From: Muscardinus avellanarius | Taxonomy: Eukaryota > Chordata > Mammalia > Rodentia > Gliridae | Direction: 5' to 3' | Assembly (NCBI GenBank): GCA_963383645.1 | Contig: OY726558.1 | Span: forward strand, 184,381,634-184,445,633 | Length of the DNA: 64,000 bases | Shown: positions 33,381 to 43,376 of the stretch, one piece after another | Numbering within the stretch: the stretch's first letter is position 1 | Layout of the letters: each line of letters begins with the position of its first letter | Notes under the pieces: model-generated | What the model was told of the DNA's origin: nothing | What the model saw: the letters and a program-made list of their open reading frames with translations, nothing else | The model's database searches: none | Translations under genes and position numbers: made by a program

Positions 33381-34022
33381 CCTCTTCACCCAACCATTTG
33401 TCCCACGTTCTCGAGGGTGCGTGGTGGTAGCATTCTGCCTCTGATGTCATTACTTCAAAGGTTCCAGGGTAGTGCATCAAATCTCTGCCTCCCCTGAGTA
33501 CTGGCCACTGCCACTGCAACTGTCTCCACCATTTCAAATCTTTCCCAAGCTCTTTTTCCACTCTGAATGTTGTCCAGTGTTCCTAAACATGTGCGACGGT
33601 AGCATTCGACCTTTGGTGTAATTTCTCCAAGAAAAAAAATAAGGTTGGTAGGCTCCGATTTCTACTTTTCCTGAATACAAGTCTCCACCGCCAACACGGA
33701 GACCGCTTTCAGCACCGTCTTTCTCCTTGGTCTCTGCTAAAGTCTCTCTCCTTACAGGTGATGTCCAAGATTCTTAACAATGTAGAGAAGAAGCAGTCCT
33801 CCTTAGCAGGGAATTTTTCCAATAATTCCAGTTCATTTGGATAAGATTTGTCTGCATCTCCAGTATCCTGGCATCCGTCACAGCCTCCTTGACCCCTCTC
33901 CGATATTTTCCTTTTTTCTTTTTCTTCTCCTTTTTTACAGGGTCCTTCCAGGTGGAAAGGGGGTCGCCTAGGGGTGCCCCGCCAGCGCCTGCCCATCCAC
34001 CCAAGGTCAGGGCCAGAGGCCC
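33381..34022 (-). other. 5' domain of composite element copy 1
   Basis: About 640 bp of unidentified origin. The sense 5' end is GC-rich (GGGGCCTCTGGCCCTGACC), followed by a lysine-codon-rich A/G tract (about 33907-33945). Two short frames run in sense (33709-33996 and 33774-34004). The first includes FFSTLLRILDITCKERDF, the second WKDPVKKEKKKKKGKYRRG. A segment containing AATGCTACC is repeated about 172 bp apart (plus-strand AGCATTCTGCC at 33429 and AGCATTCGACC at 33601). It could be captured gene or provirus sequence; I do not recognise it. Confidence 0.6.
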
Positions 34023-34062
34023 CTGCCTTTAACTTTTCATCTTGAATCTACTAATGACTTCT

Positions 34063-34073
34063 TTGTGTGTGTG

Positions 34074-34118
<45 letters not shown>

Positions 34119-34315
34119 TACTGGGGATAGAACCCAGTGGCTTTCTACCTCCGGGCTATACTCCCAAACCTATTTTATATTTTATTTGGAAACAGAGTCT
34201 CACTCAGTTCCTGAGAGTCTCACTAAGTAGCTGAGGCTGGCTTTGAACCTATAAAATCCTCCTGTCTCAGCCTCCAAGTACTGGGATTACAAGCATGTGC
34301 CACCACGCCCAACTT
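34063..34315 (-). mobile_element. B1-dID-type SINE with a (CA)n tail
   Basis: Minus strand. On plus it starts with (TG)n/(GT)n (34064-34117), then TACTGGGGATAGAACCCAGT and a B1-like half ending CCACCACGCCCAAC. A possible 13-bp imperfect TSD is CTAATGACTTCTT (about 34050-34062) against CTGATGCCTTCTT (about 34317-34329), two mismatches. Confidence 0.88.
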
Positions 34316-34319
34316 CCTG

Positions 34320-34830
34320 ATGCCTTCTTAAAGGCCACTCTACAGGCTAATAACCAAATTCAGTCTGGAACTTGCTGTACTGGAAATTCCCAACTTCCCC
34401 CTGATCATGTCTTAGGTGTGTTCCCTGTACTACAACATCCCTACACAGGTTTCCTTCTGTTCCTCTCCAGCATCCTTGTCTCAGTAAAGATCTTATGACT
34501 TATTGCCCAAGCATTTTCAGTAATCTCTTGACTGAGTTTTCTTCCTGCTGCCCCATCTATTTAACTCACACCCATGAGAGTTACAGTACTAAGAACAAAT
34601 CTGATCATGTTATATTTATGCTTTTGAAAAATCCATTGACAATCTTAAATCAGTTTCAAATAAATCACAGAGCCTATTGTTTGCAATTACAATTGTTTTC
34701 TATAGTTTTAAGTGTTTTTGAGGAAATAGTTATTCATCACAAATTATTTTTAATCATCTACTTGGTGACAAGTAAAAGAGAGATGTGTCACTCTATGAGA
34801 GAAATAACTCCTGCCCACTGGAACTTTACC
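34320..34830 (+). mobile_element. LINE2 fragment
   Basis: AACAAATCTGATCATGTTAT followed by CTTTTGAAAAATCCATTGAC corresponds to the L2 block ACAAATCTGATCATGTCACT...CTTAAAACCCTTCAATGGC. Upstream CTCATCTATTT-type sequence is compatible. Diverged; the right end is cut by an LTR-like element at 34834. Confidence 0.65.
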
Positions 34831-34833
34831 TGC

Positions 34834-35145
34834 TGTATTAATTTCCTGTTGTTGCTGTAAGAAGTCATCATAAACCTAGTGAATGAAGACAAAACAAATG
34901 TATTGTCTTGCTATCCTAGAGATCAGAAGTCCTAAAATCAAGGTATGCAGACAACTTCATCACAGCTTTCTGACTTGATACCTTCTGCCTCCTCTTCTGC
35001 TCATGTAACTCCTGTGATCACATCTCAAATAATAAATCATAACTACAAAGTCCTCTATGCTGTGTAAAGTAACATATGCACAGACTCCAGGTATCAGAAC
35101 ACAGACATCTTTGGCAGGTGTGCTGAGTAGGGCAGACTGACATAT
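34834..35145 (-). mobile_element. MLT1-like MaLR LTR
   Basis: TGTATTAATTTCCTGTTGTT, GCTGTAAGAAGTCATCATAA, CAGAAGTCCTAAAATCAAGG, GATCACATCTCAAATAATAA and CAGACATCTTTGGCAG follow the reversed MLT1 LTR consensus in order (TGTATTAGTTTCCTATTGCT..., AATCACATCTGCAAAGTCC..., GACATCTTTGG). It lies inside the L2 fragment, with L2-like sequence resuming to the right. Confidence 0.7.
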
Positions 35146-35249
35146 CAACCAAAAGCCAAATGAGATAGGCACATACTCAAGAACAGATTAAAGTTCCTTT
35201 TACTCTTCTGTATTGTCCCGTTTTCACCTTGCTAGTACATAGTCCTTTT

Positions 35250-35650
35250 CTTACTATGGGGAAGAGTTTATGTTTCTACTGACATTCTATCACCCTACCA
35301 AATGAGATCCAAAGTATTTATCCTACTATAACAGACCCAGCCAGACCTGACATCACCCTGACTTCCCTCCTGCCACTCTTCCCCAGACCCGCTGTCCTTT
35401 GACTCGGGGGGACCTCCCATCTCTTTATTAGTCTATTATTTTCATAGAATCCACTGGATCTTACATATTAACTGGGGAGATAATACATTAACTTTTCAAC
35501 TCGCAAATGCCTTTAAATGTCACTCTTTTTATCTCTTTTTTCTTATACCCCTGAACTTGTTGCTTCTGACTCCTCTGTTTCTCCATGGCATGAGATCCAC
35601 TTTTCTAGTTCTTTTCAGAAATATTTACGTCCTTCCCCTCCCTCAAAAAC
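35250..35650 (+). mobile_element. LINE2 fragment, continuation
   Basis: ATGAGATCCAAAGTATTTAT, then CCAGCCAGACCTGACATCAC and TTCAACTCGCAAATGCCTTT match the L2 order (AGGATAAAGTCCAAACTCC, GCCCTTCACGATCTGGCC, ...). It resumes after the MLT1-like insertion. Confidence 0.5.
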
Positions 35651-36566
35651 AGGTATGATGTCCTTTGATTTTCTTACAGTCATCCCTCATCCCAGTCCTT
35701 AGTACCACCACTAAATAAAATCTTAAAGTTGGATTGACTAAACAATGTTTCTATGGCAAGGGTAGGCTAACAATATTTCTGATAAAGAGTCCTGGATGTC
35801 ACAGGATGGAGCACATTTGTTAGAAAGAACCATTAGGCTGTTCAGATTATTTTTCATGGGGATAAATCAATGCCTAAAGTTCTAACACAACACATTGGAG
35901 TGTGGACATTGCTGTCATTTTAAAAATGGATGTGCATACACTCCAAATTTTTCATGAAGTTATTATATGAATTTTGTTCAAATTCATATAATAGCCTTGA
36001 TTGTGATAATGTGTTGCTTTTGGTGATAATGTTTATATTATATGTTAAATGTTTTATAAAGAATTATTCAGTGTCTCCAAACCTCAGAACGATTCTTAAA
36101 AATTATCCCAATTCTGGTCTTTGTTAAGAATATAAAATGAAATCAATTGACCTATAGTATAGACTGAGCTATTACTAATCAGATATTCTGTACTTAATCC
36201 ATGCAATATTAACTCTAAAATGCATATCTTTCTGATACTAATTTCAATGCCCACTCACTCAGGAATTGGTAAAACCAGGGTGTCTGGGAAAGGAAACGTG
36301 TCTATTCTGGTCTCATTTATTCTCTCAACTTTTATTTTGAGTCTTGCCACTGACTTTCCTGTGTCCCACATGGATTGATTTAAGTAAGATAATGATATTA
36401 CACTTGGATATTTATATTAAATAGAGACTCTTCTTCTCTGTATCTACACTCACTCAAAGTGATATTTAGTTTTAAAAACAATTTCTATTTCTTATTTGTA
36501 TATAAACATACTTAAAAAACACTGGAACATCCAGTATACTTTTCCTCTTGGTATGAGTTCTCATAA

Positions 36567-36570
<4 letters not shown>
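35651..36570. other. Unique interval, nothing recognised
   Basis: AT-rich, no repeat or exon signal seen. Confidence 0.4.

Positions 36571-36617
<47 letters not shown>
36571..36617. repeat. (GT)n microsatellite
   Basis: About 23 uninterrupted GT units. It lies 20 bp from the inverted repeat at 36638-36691. Confidence 0.97.
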
Positions 36618-36623
<6 letters not shown>

Positions 36624-36637
36624 ATATTCATCAAATC

Positions 36638-36691
36638 TGGGACAGATTACATATGTTTATGTAATTACACAAACCTATGTAATCTGTCCCA
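36638..36691. repeat. Perfect 16-bp inverted repeat with a 22-bp loop
   Basis: TGGGACAGATTACATA (36638-36653) pairs perfectly with TATGTAATCTGTCCCA (36676-36691). The loop is 22 bp and itself partly self-complementary (TGTTTATGTAATTACACAAA). It would form a stable hairpin in DNA or RNA. It matches no SINE or L1 segment in this window. It could be a fold-back DNA transposon remnant or an uncharacterised hairpin. Confidence 0.85.
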
Positions 36692-37071
36692 ATTTTGGTT
36701 TGAATAAAGCAACCTCTAAATTCAATGCTATTAGGAAAAAAGTCAACTCTACAATTCTTTCCCAAGTTGCATAGAAAAGCAGTAACTATATATGTTACTA
36801 TAAAATCATTTTTAACCTACCTATTATAGGCATATTAGCTGCTTTTCTGAAAGATCTTATGTAATCATGTTAGTTTTAAAGGCTGGTACAAAGTATATAA
36901 ATTAAAGCTACATTTATCAGTTAATTGAGAGGTAGTTGATGTTGCAAAAGTAAATAAAGACTAAATTTGCAGTGAAAGTTCGTAAACCAGAGAGTTAATG
37001 TAGTCTAGATACTTAGGAATGTTGCTAAATTTAATTTGTTTACAAATAATAATTTGATTGCAGCAAATTTT

Positions 37072-37351
37072 TGTGCTTTTATTAATGCATTATAGCCTCA
37101 CATCATAATGTAAATCATGTTGACAATGATATACAAGCACACAGCACTTGGTGCCCCCCCACCTCCCCACTTCCTACCTTAGCAATACAGAGTACCAAGA
37201 TTGATATCGGTATATTCACATGTACATACATTGCCAATGGTAGTATTTCTATTAATGAAGCCCAATATTCCTCCTCCCCTACCCTTAGATCTCCTCCCTG
37301 GCTCCACTGAATTTTCTCTTCCACTATCTGGAGTCTCTCTTGGATTCCAGT
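37072..37351 (-). mobile_element. L1 3' end, left part
   Basis: TGCTTTTATTAATGCATTATAG tail side, then GTTGACAATGATATACAAGC, CACTTGGTGCCCCCCCACC and GATCTCCTCCCTGGCTCCAC, the reversed L1 3' UTR. It continues to the right of the SINE at 37352-37594. Confidence 0.82.
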
Positions 37352-37594
37352 TTCTTTCTTTTTTTCTTTTTCTTTTTTCTTTTTTTTCTTTTTTTGTGGG
37401 TTTAGGGATGGAACTCAGGGGCATTCGACCTCTGAGCTACAGACCCTGACCTATTTTGTATTCTTTATTTTGAAATCAGGTCTCACTGAGTTGCAAAGGG
37501 CCTCACTAAGTAGCTGAGGCTGTCCGCGAACTGCAATCCTCTGGTATCAGCCTCCCGAATGCTGGGATTACAAGTGTGCGCCACCACACCCGGC
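37352..37594 (-). mobile_element. B1-dID-type SINE, older subfamily, inside an L1 3' end
   Basis: T/C-rich tail (CTTTTTCTTTTTTC), then TTTAGGGATGGAACTCAGGG, GCTGAGGCTGTCCGCGAACT and CCACCACACCCGGC. Flanked by an imperfect repeat of TTCC(A/C)(G)GTTT sequence. It splits L1 3' UTR sequence. Confidence 0.92.
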
Positions 37595-37860
37595 TTCCCG
37601 GTTTTTCGATCCTGCACATATTAGAGAAAACATATGACAATTCACTCTCTGAGACTGGCTAATTTCTTAATATAATGTCCTCCAGATCCTTCTATTTTTT
37701 GCAAATATCATAATTTTGTTCTTCTTTATTGCAGAGTGGAATGTCATTGTGTGTATTTCCCATAAGTTTGAAATCCATTCATCTGTTCATTAGATACTTA
37801 GATTGGTTCCATAATTTGGCTATTGTTAATTGTGCTTCTGTGAACAAGAACAAGTAGCAA
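37595..37860 (-). mobile_element. L1 3' end, right part
   Basis: GATCCTGCACATATTAGAGA, CTTCTTTATTGCAGAGTGGA and TTTCCCATAAGTTTGAAATC continue the L1 from 37351 into the ORF2 C-terminus. 5'-truncated at about 37860. Confidence 0.82.
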
Positions 37861-38210
37861 AATTCCCTTATTAGTTGCAATAGCAACAAACAGTACTTTT
37901 TACTAATTATAGTACAGTATCTACAGAGAAAATATGTTCCATTTCTAAAATTAACTAATACTGGTGAATTTTCAAGTTTACACTGTGTATTATTTACTCT
38001 TTTTTATTTAGAACCATAGAACATAAATGATAATGTGGTAAATTTTTAAAAAGTAATTGTTTTCTGGATATTGGTCTCTTTTCCTAAACACCTTGAAATT
38101 CCTTCATACGCAATATGCATATTTTATGGCACCAAATACATTCATAGACCTGAATGCTATATACAAAAATAGAATTGATACTAATAAAAGTACAATTATA
38201 CTTTTTTAAT
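37861..38210. other. Unique interval, nothing recognised
   Basis: AT-rich, no feature seen. Confidence 0.4.
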
Positions 38211-38790
38211 TTTTAATTTTTTAATTTTTAATTTTTTTTTATTTTTTATAAGTGGAACATATTGAGAGTAATGTACATTTAGATTGTGCTTCATGCCCTT
38301 CCCCCTCCATTTCCCTTTCCCCCTCCCAATAGAGAGTGTCCAGGTTAACCATGTTATACATATATACTATTACACATATTCATATGTAGCTCCTCCATTG
38401 AACAACCTCAGCTCTCTTCCTCTCCTATCCTTCCATTCTAGCTTTGTTGAGATTTCCCCTCCATCATCTAGAGGCCCTCTGGTATTACCACTACTCCCTA
38501 GCCTGGGCATATTAGAAAAAACATATGTCCCTTCTCTTTCTGTGCTTGACTAATTTTACTTAACATAATGTTTTCCAGCTCCCTCTATCTTCTTGCAAAT
38601 GCCATTATTTTATTCTTCTTTATAGCTGAATAGAATTCCATTGTGTGTATTTCCCATAATTTTGCAATCCATTCATCTGTTGATGGAGATCTAGGTTGGT
38701 TCCATATTTTGGCTATTACAAACTGTGCTGCTATGAACATGGGTATGCATATGTTAATGTAGTTATCTAATTTCAACCCCTCAATTATAC
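38211..38790 (-). mobile_element. L1 3' end (younger 3'-tail family), 5'-truncated
   Basis: The tail is (TTTTTAAT)n-like on plus. Then TAAGTGGAACATATTGAGAG, a C/T-rich UTR (CCCTTCCCCCTCC) and ORF2 C-terminus. The frame 38585-38806 reads NICIPMFIAAQFVIAKIWNQ and then WEIHTMEFYSAIKKNK, the same C-terminal stretch as the L1 at 54334-54690. It is truncated within ORF2. Confidence 0.92.
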
Positions 38791-39079
38791 TTATTTTAAT
38801 GTACAAGCTTGGTTACTGAAACTCTAAATGGAAGCTACTGCCAAATAACTCTATTTCTTATGTATGATAAGAATGGTACCAATAGAGTGGTTGACTGAAC
38901 CATTCCTAAAATTAACATTGTCAAGTGCATATTTTTTCCTTTTCATGTTTCCCAGACAGTATATTGACTATTATCATGAATGCAAATAAGGACGTGTAAA
39001 TAAATACCTAAAGCTTGCATTATTAAAATCTTTGCCCAAATGTTTGTTAAAAGGGCACATTTCCCCTGGGCATTTAAAA

Positions 39080-39250
39080 AATATTTACAAATAAATTGTT
39101 AACAGTGGCTGATAGGCAAAGAGGAGAGCTGTAGCATCCATAGCTGCTCCCAGCCAAGGATCCACTAGACATCGAGAATTAGCAGCTGTGAGGCTACAGA
39201 GCATGTTAATTGCAGAGATAATTACAAATGATGGTACAAAAATTAATTTC
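39080..39250. promoter_or_regulatory. Candidate conserved noncoding segment
   Basis: Complex unique sequence: GCTGCTCCCAGCCAAGGATC, CATCGAGAATTAGCAGCTGT, then GTTAATTGCAGAGATAATTA and AAATTAATTTCC. It has E-box CAGCTG and TAATTA/AATTA cores. The texture suggests an enhancer-like element, but there is no proof here. Confidence 0.25.
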
Positions 39251-39554
39251 CACACAATTTTCAAGGATAAAGTATTATGTATTTAATATAGTATGAAAGG
39301 CATCCTGTCCCATGGTCAAAGTAGAGAAAAGAAGGGAGGAAGAGAGGAAGAAATGAAGAACGTGGAGAAAAGGAAAGAGGTCACAAATTTAACCACAGTG
39401 TTCATCTCCTTAGGATGATTTTGAATATTTTGATTTCCCAATATTCCTTTTATCTTTGCATAAATTCTTGTTGAATGGCTTCCATGTGTCTGGGGATATA
39501 AAGACCAATGCATAAATGAGTCCAGTCCATGTCCCCATGGGGCTTCTTTTCAGA

Positions 39555-39800
39555 ATAAGGCTACACACAATCAAATAAGGTCATCCCAGATTATGGCAGG
39601 CTGTAGAAGAGCATGCAGAGATGGAAGAAGGCAAGTTAGATGGGGGACCCTGGCGCAGCACTGGGGGAAACCTCACTGAGTAGGTGAGAGTTGAGCTGAA
39701 TCATAAAAACACATGAAAGTAGGAATCCTTCCTGATAATTGCAGACAATCACTGCGAGCAGAGGGAACAGCATGTCCAAAGACCCCAACGTGGCCAAACA
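39555..39800 (-). mobile_element. LINE2 3' region remnant
   Basis: GCGAGCAGAGGGAACAGCAT followed by GTCCAAAGACCCC is the reverse of the L2 block GGCCTTTGCACATGCTGTTC...CTCTGCC. Upstream GGAAACCTCACTGAGTAGGT and TGAGCTGAATC match the L2 reverse order. Confidence 0.7.
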
Positions 39801-40425
39801 CATTTATCAGAGTAAACTGAATTATACATATCTTTCTCTTTTCATGAAGATAATCAAAATGGCATTAACCTTGCTATCTGTGAACATAATCTTGTTTATT
39901 TCTGGATACTGAATGCAAAATAATAAAGCACCTATGAGCATTAGACATTCAAGTAACCATAAGACACTACGAACTTTATATACAACAGAGCTGAGATTCT
40001 TCTTCCTTTGGAATGTGAGTTAACTTTATGACTCATAGCACATCCTTTTGAAAATGAAGTCAGACACCCCATAGCGCCCTAGTTTCATTGCATATTCTTA
40101 GCAAAGGATAAACAATATAACCAGTAAAGGTATTTGCTTAAATATAACCCAGAAATCCAGAATATATTTATGAAATGTATTATTCTTAATATTTCACTAT
40201 TCTCTTAGTAGAATTTACGTATTTCTAATTTAAATTTAGCTACCAAATGTTTACTTCTTACTATCTCAAAGAGTTCTCGATATTTTCTATTATCCTTATA
40301 TTTCTTTTGTACTTATTGTTCCATTCTTCCCATTTCCCACCTGGTAAATGAACAGCACCCTCAGTTATCACCTGCTGCAGGAAGACTTTCATTCACTCTC
40401 TTCATTCACCTAAAAAAATACCATT
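39801..40425. other. Unique interval, nothing recognised
   Basis: AT-rich, no feature seen. Confidence 0.4.
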
Positions 40426-40439
40426 ATAAACTGATTGCA

Positions 40440-40637
40440 TGCTGGTCGTGGTGGCACACACTTGTAATCCCCGCGCTTGGGAGGCATTGGGAGGTTCACG
40501 CAGGTTCCAAGTCAGCCGTGCTGATTTAAGACACCCTGTTTCCAAATAAAAATTAAAATAGGTCTGGGAGTGTAGCCCGGAAGTAGAAGGGCTTCCAGGA
40601 ACCCCAGTACTACCAAAATAAATAAATAAATAAATAA
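40440..40637 (+). mobile_element. B1-dID-type SINE, younger subfamily
   Basis: Plus-strand copy between the perfect 14-bp TSD ATAAACTGATTGCA (40426-40439 and 40638-40651). It has an (AATA)n tail. The ID half reads GTCTGGGAGTGTAGCCCGGA and GGGCTTCCAGGAACCCC, the B-box-less form. Confidence 0.96.
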
Positions 40638-40651
40638 ATAAACTGATTGCA

Positions 40652-42595
40652 CAATATTTCTATCAGCTACACTACACCAGACAGACTGCACAACACTGTC
40701 CACTACCTACACCACACTAGGAAGACCACTGAGCACTTTGAGAGAATACAAGAGTTCACATCTATTGGTTGAGTTGATTGAATATTTGATGGTTTTATGA
40801 AGGAATACCATAACCCTATACTGACCTAGGTAACAGTCACTGCCATATGGGATTCACTAGTCTGGAAATTCCTTAATTTGTGAACTATTAAGGGAAAGGT
40901 ACAAATAAATTACATATATTTGATTGTTGAAGCTCAAGATGCAAACTACAGTATAGATAGGGGCCAAAAAGAAAGGAATGAACAGCTTGAAAATACATTC
41001 ACAATTTAGCAAGGAATTAGAAGTTATAGGCTAAACACACCAATGAAAACTTGACATGATAAGATTTTTTTCTCACACTTTGGACTTTCCTAATTTAAGT
41101 TTGTTTTTCCCCAGGTCTGTTTTCCCATTGTGATTGAAGGTCATTCCACTTGATAACTTAAAATAAAATAAAAGAAAGTAAGTCAAGACTGTGGTTTCTT
41201 CATAGAGCGGAAAAATAAAGTTAGAAGACATCTCAGACCACATATGTCAAATAGTGAAAAGTCATGGAAAAGAGAGTATGTCATTGGAACTTTCAGCTAT
41301 TTCAACATTCAGAAAATTATTTAAAAATTGGTTTTAAATGTTTGGTAAATTCAGTAGCAGTGAGTTTCCTTCCATGGAAAATAATCAGCTAAACAATGTA
41401 GGTTGCTCTACATTTAGAACTAGCATTAATTTTATCAGAATTTTAGTGAATGAATCAGTTCAGTAATAATTATAATTACTGTGTAAATACAGCTTCCAGA
41501 TTATTAATGATTATCTATTATGCAGTGCTTTGAATAAATTTTATGAAGCGTTTTTTTTTTTTTTATGAAGCAAGTTTTGCTACTAGTGCACACTTAGCTG
41601 TGAGGAAAATTACCAAAGGGAGTATGACTAATTATTAAACTTCCAGAGTTTGCAAAAAGATGCACCTCATTCACAGTCTTCTTTTGCCATAATATTAAGG
41701 TATGGGTTGATAGTACCAGTCTATCTGAAAGGTCATTTCATCCGTGACATTCCATCAGTAATCTTTCCATCAATAGTAATGACAAGAGTAAATGCCGTTC
41801 TCTTGTTTGGCCTACTTTTGAAAACATCTAGCAAATGCCAAGCCATTGAAGTTTTCCAGCCACTCGATTTGGGAAGAAACTGGAGATTATTTTGATCCTT
41901 CTTCAGTTAATGGATCAGAATATGATGATGTGATTTACAAGTCAAACTAAAAAATGAAAAAGTCACCCTAGGCTCCCAAGATAGATCAGAGATCTTTGGA
42001 TGTGAATGAGTCAATCAGCTGCTGAAGCACATAACCTTGCACACAGCAAGCCTCAAACAATGGTTATCTACCTATGAAATGTGTAAAATAATTCATGATA
42101 GGCCCCATTAAAATATGTATATATTTATACCTGATTTTCCTCTATGCTTCAACTTGAAAAGATGCATAATGAACCTTCATAAAATAAGACTTTTCTCGAG
42201 TTTGCACATGCTAATTCAATGATCTATAAGGGGATGTGAATATTATTTTTATAGTCATTTCCTCCAGTTTTTAGGGCATCTTTTGTGTTGGGGCATTTCA
42301 TTTCCACAGAAGAAGGGAACTGTGAAAATTCATTTTCTCAAGGCATGCAACCACAAATATTTTTAGGAGAAAGAACAGAGCTCATGTTATCATTGATATT
42401 GTTGAGACTGATATAGCAGGGAGGAACCTTTAGAGAAATTCTCCATGGAATAAGAAATCAATCTAGAAATTCATCATGTCATGGTTTGGTTTGTTTGGTG
42501 AAAGCCACATAAAGTGATTTTTGCACCCTTCATTTGTTTAATCTATTAAGAGGTGACATGTATCAAAAACAACTTATGTGTATTGAAAGGAGGTA
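40652..42595. other. Long unique interval, nothing recognised
   Basis: AT-rich. An 81-codon plus-strand frame (41650-41895) has no recognisable domain. The following bases (to about 41960) do not extend it, and I see no splice-site arrangement that would make it an exon. Confidence 0.4.
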
Positions 42596-42735
42596 AAATA
42601 TAATGGCTAAGAGACTAGATTCGGAGACAAACTGCCTCAATGCAAATCCAGGGCTGCATTCTACTGGGTAAGCACATACAGTATTTGTGCACTACAGTAT
42701 TTTGTGTCTCAGTTTATCTGTTAAAAGTGTATCTA
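42596..42735 (+). mobile_element. MIR element
   Basis: ATAATGGCTAAGAGACTAGA, then TTCGGAGACAAACTGCCTCA, AATCCAGGGCTGCATTCTAC and TTTTGTGTCTCAGTTTATCT follow the MIR consensus in order (GTTAAGAGCA..., GGAGTCAGACTGCCTGGG..., CAAATCC..., CTCAGTTTCCTCATCTG). Confidence 0.85.
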
Positions 42736-43149
42736 TACGGTTGTGTTATAGTACTGTAGCATGGACTACATGAGTTACTGTATGTATGCTAGTGCTATAC
42801 CAATTCTGCCACACGAGTTCTATGAGCTTTGTTTACTGTTATTGTTTGTATTTCTTAAGCTTAATTACTAAAAAAAATCAACCCTCCTTAAGATATGGAT
42901 AGGTAAATGGATGGATGTTGTGATACTATAATAATTACTATAGTCTTCATTCAAAACGTCAATTTGTTTGGCCAATTGAACTAAAATGATAAAAAAATTT
43001 ATTTCATTAAGCCATGATATTTTTATTGAAAAAATTATAATGTATTTTAAGAAAATATAGGATATTGAAAATAGTGAATGAAGGCATAGAAAAAGTTGAA
43101 TTTTAGCACTTTTGTAAAGCTGGTATTTAGAAAACATTTTTCAATTAAA
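42736..43149. other. Unique interval, nothing recognised
   Basis: AT-rich. An 89-codon minus-strand frame (42868-43137) is hydrophobic and low-complexity, and was not called. Confidence 0.4.
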
Positions 43150-43160
43150 AATTGAAAAAT

Positions 43161-43367
43161 AGCTGGGTGTGGTGGCACATGCTTGTAATCCCAGTACTTG
43201 GGAGGCTGAGACAGAAGGATCTAGGTTCGAGGCCATCTCAGCTACTTAGTGAGGCCCTCCGCAACTTACTGAGACCCTGTTTCAAAATAAAGAATGAAAA
43301 ATAGGGCTGGAGGTGTATTTCAGAGGTAGAATGTTCTTGGGCTCAATTCCTAGCACCACAAAAAAAA
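43161..43367 (+). mobile_element. B1-dID-type SINE, older subfamily
   Basis: Plus-strand dimer flanked by AATTGAAAAAT (43150-43160) and AACTGAAAAAT (about 43367-43376), a TSD with one mismatch. The ID half is GGGCTGGAGGTGTATTTCAG. Confidence 0.93.
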
Positions 43368-43376
43368 CTGAAAAAT

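Larger units (their letters stand above)
31760..34022 (-). mobile_element. SVA-like composite retroelement, copy 1
   Basis: 2263 bp between the perfect 13-bp TSD CTGCCTTTAACTT (31747-31759 and 34023-34035). In sense (minus) order: a 5' domain (about 34022-33381) of unknown origin; a GC-rich VNTR (33380-32141) of alternating 50-bp units; a spacer (about 32140-31930) with CACAGAGAAATATCACAG-type sequence; an L1-3'-end-like tail (about 31930-31780, GATGATGTGTGCTTGTATAT, then AATGCACCAATA); and an A-rich terminus. It is homologous throughout to 57150-58862. Nonautonomous: no long open frame. TSDs and the A-rich end indicate target-primed reverse transcription by L1 machinery. The build resembles hominoid SVA, but the front domain is different. 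Confidence 0.88.

Noticed and set aside
41650..41895. 81-codon plus-strand frame as a possible exon or processed pseudogene
   Set aside because: No recognisable domain, no flanking splice sites in a sensible arrangement, no poly(A) or TSD.
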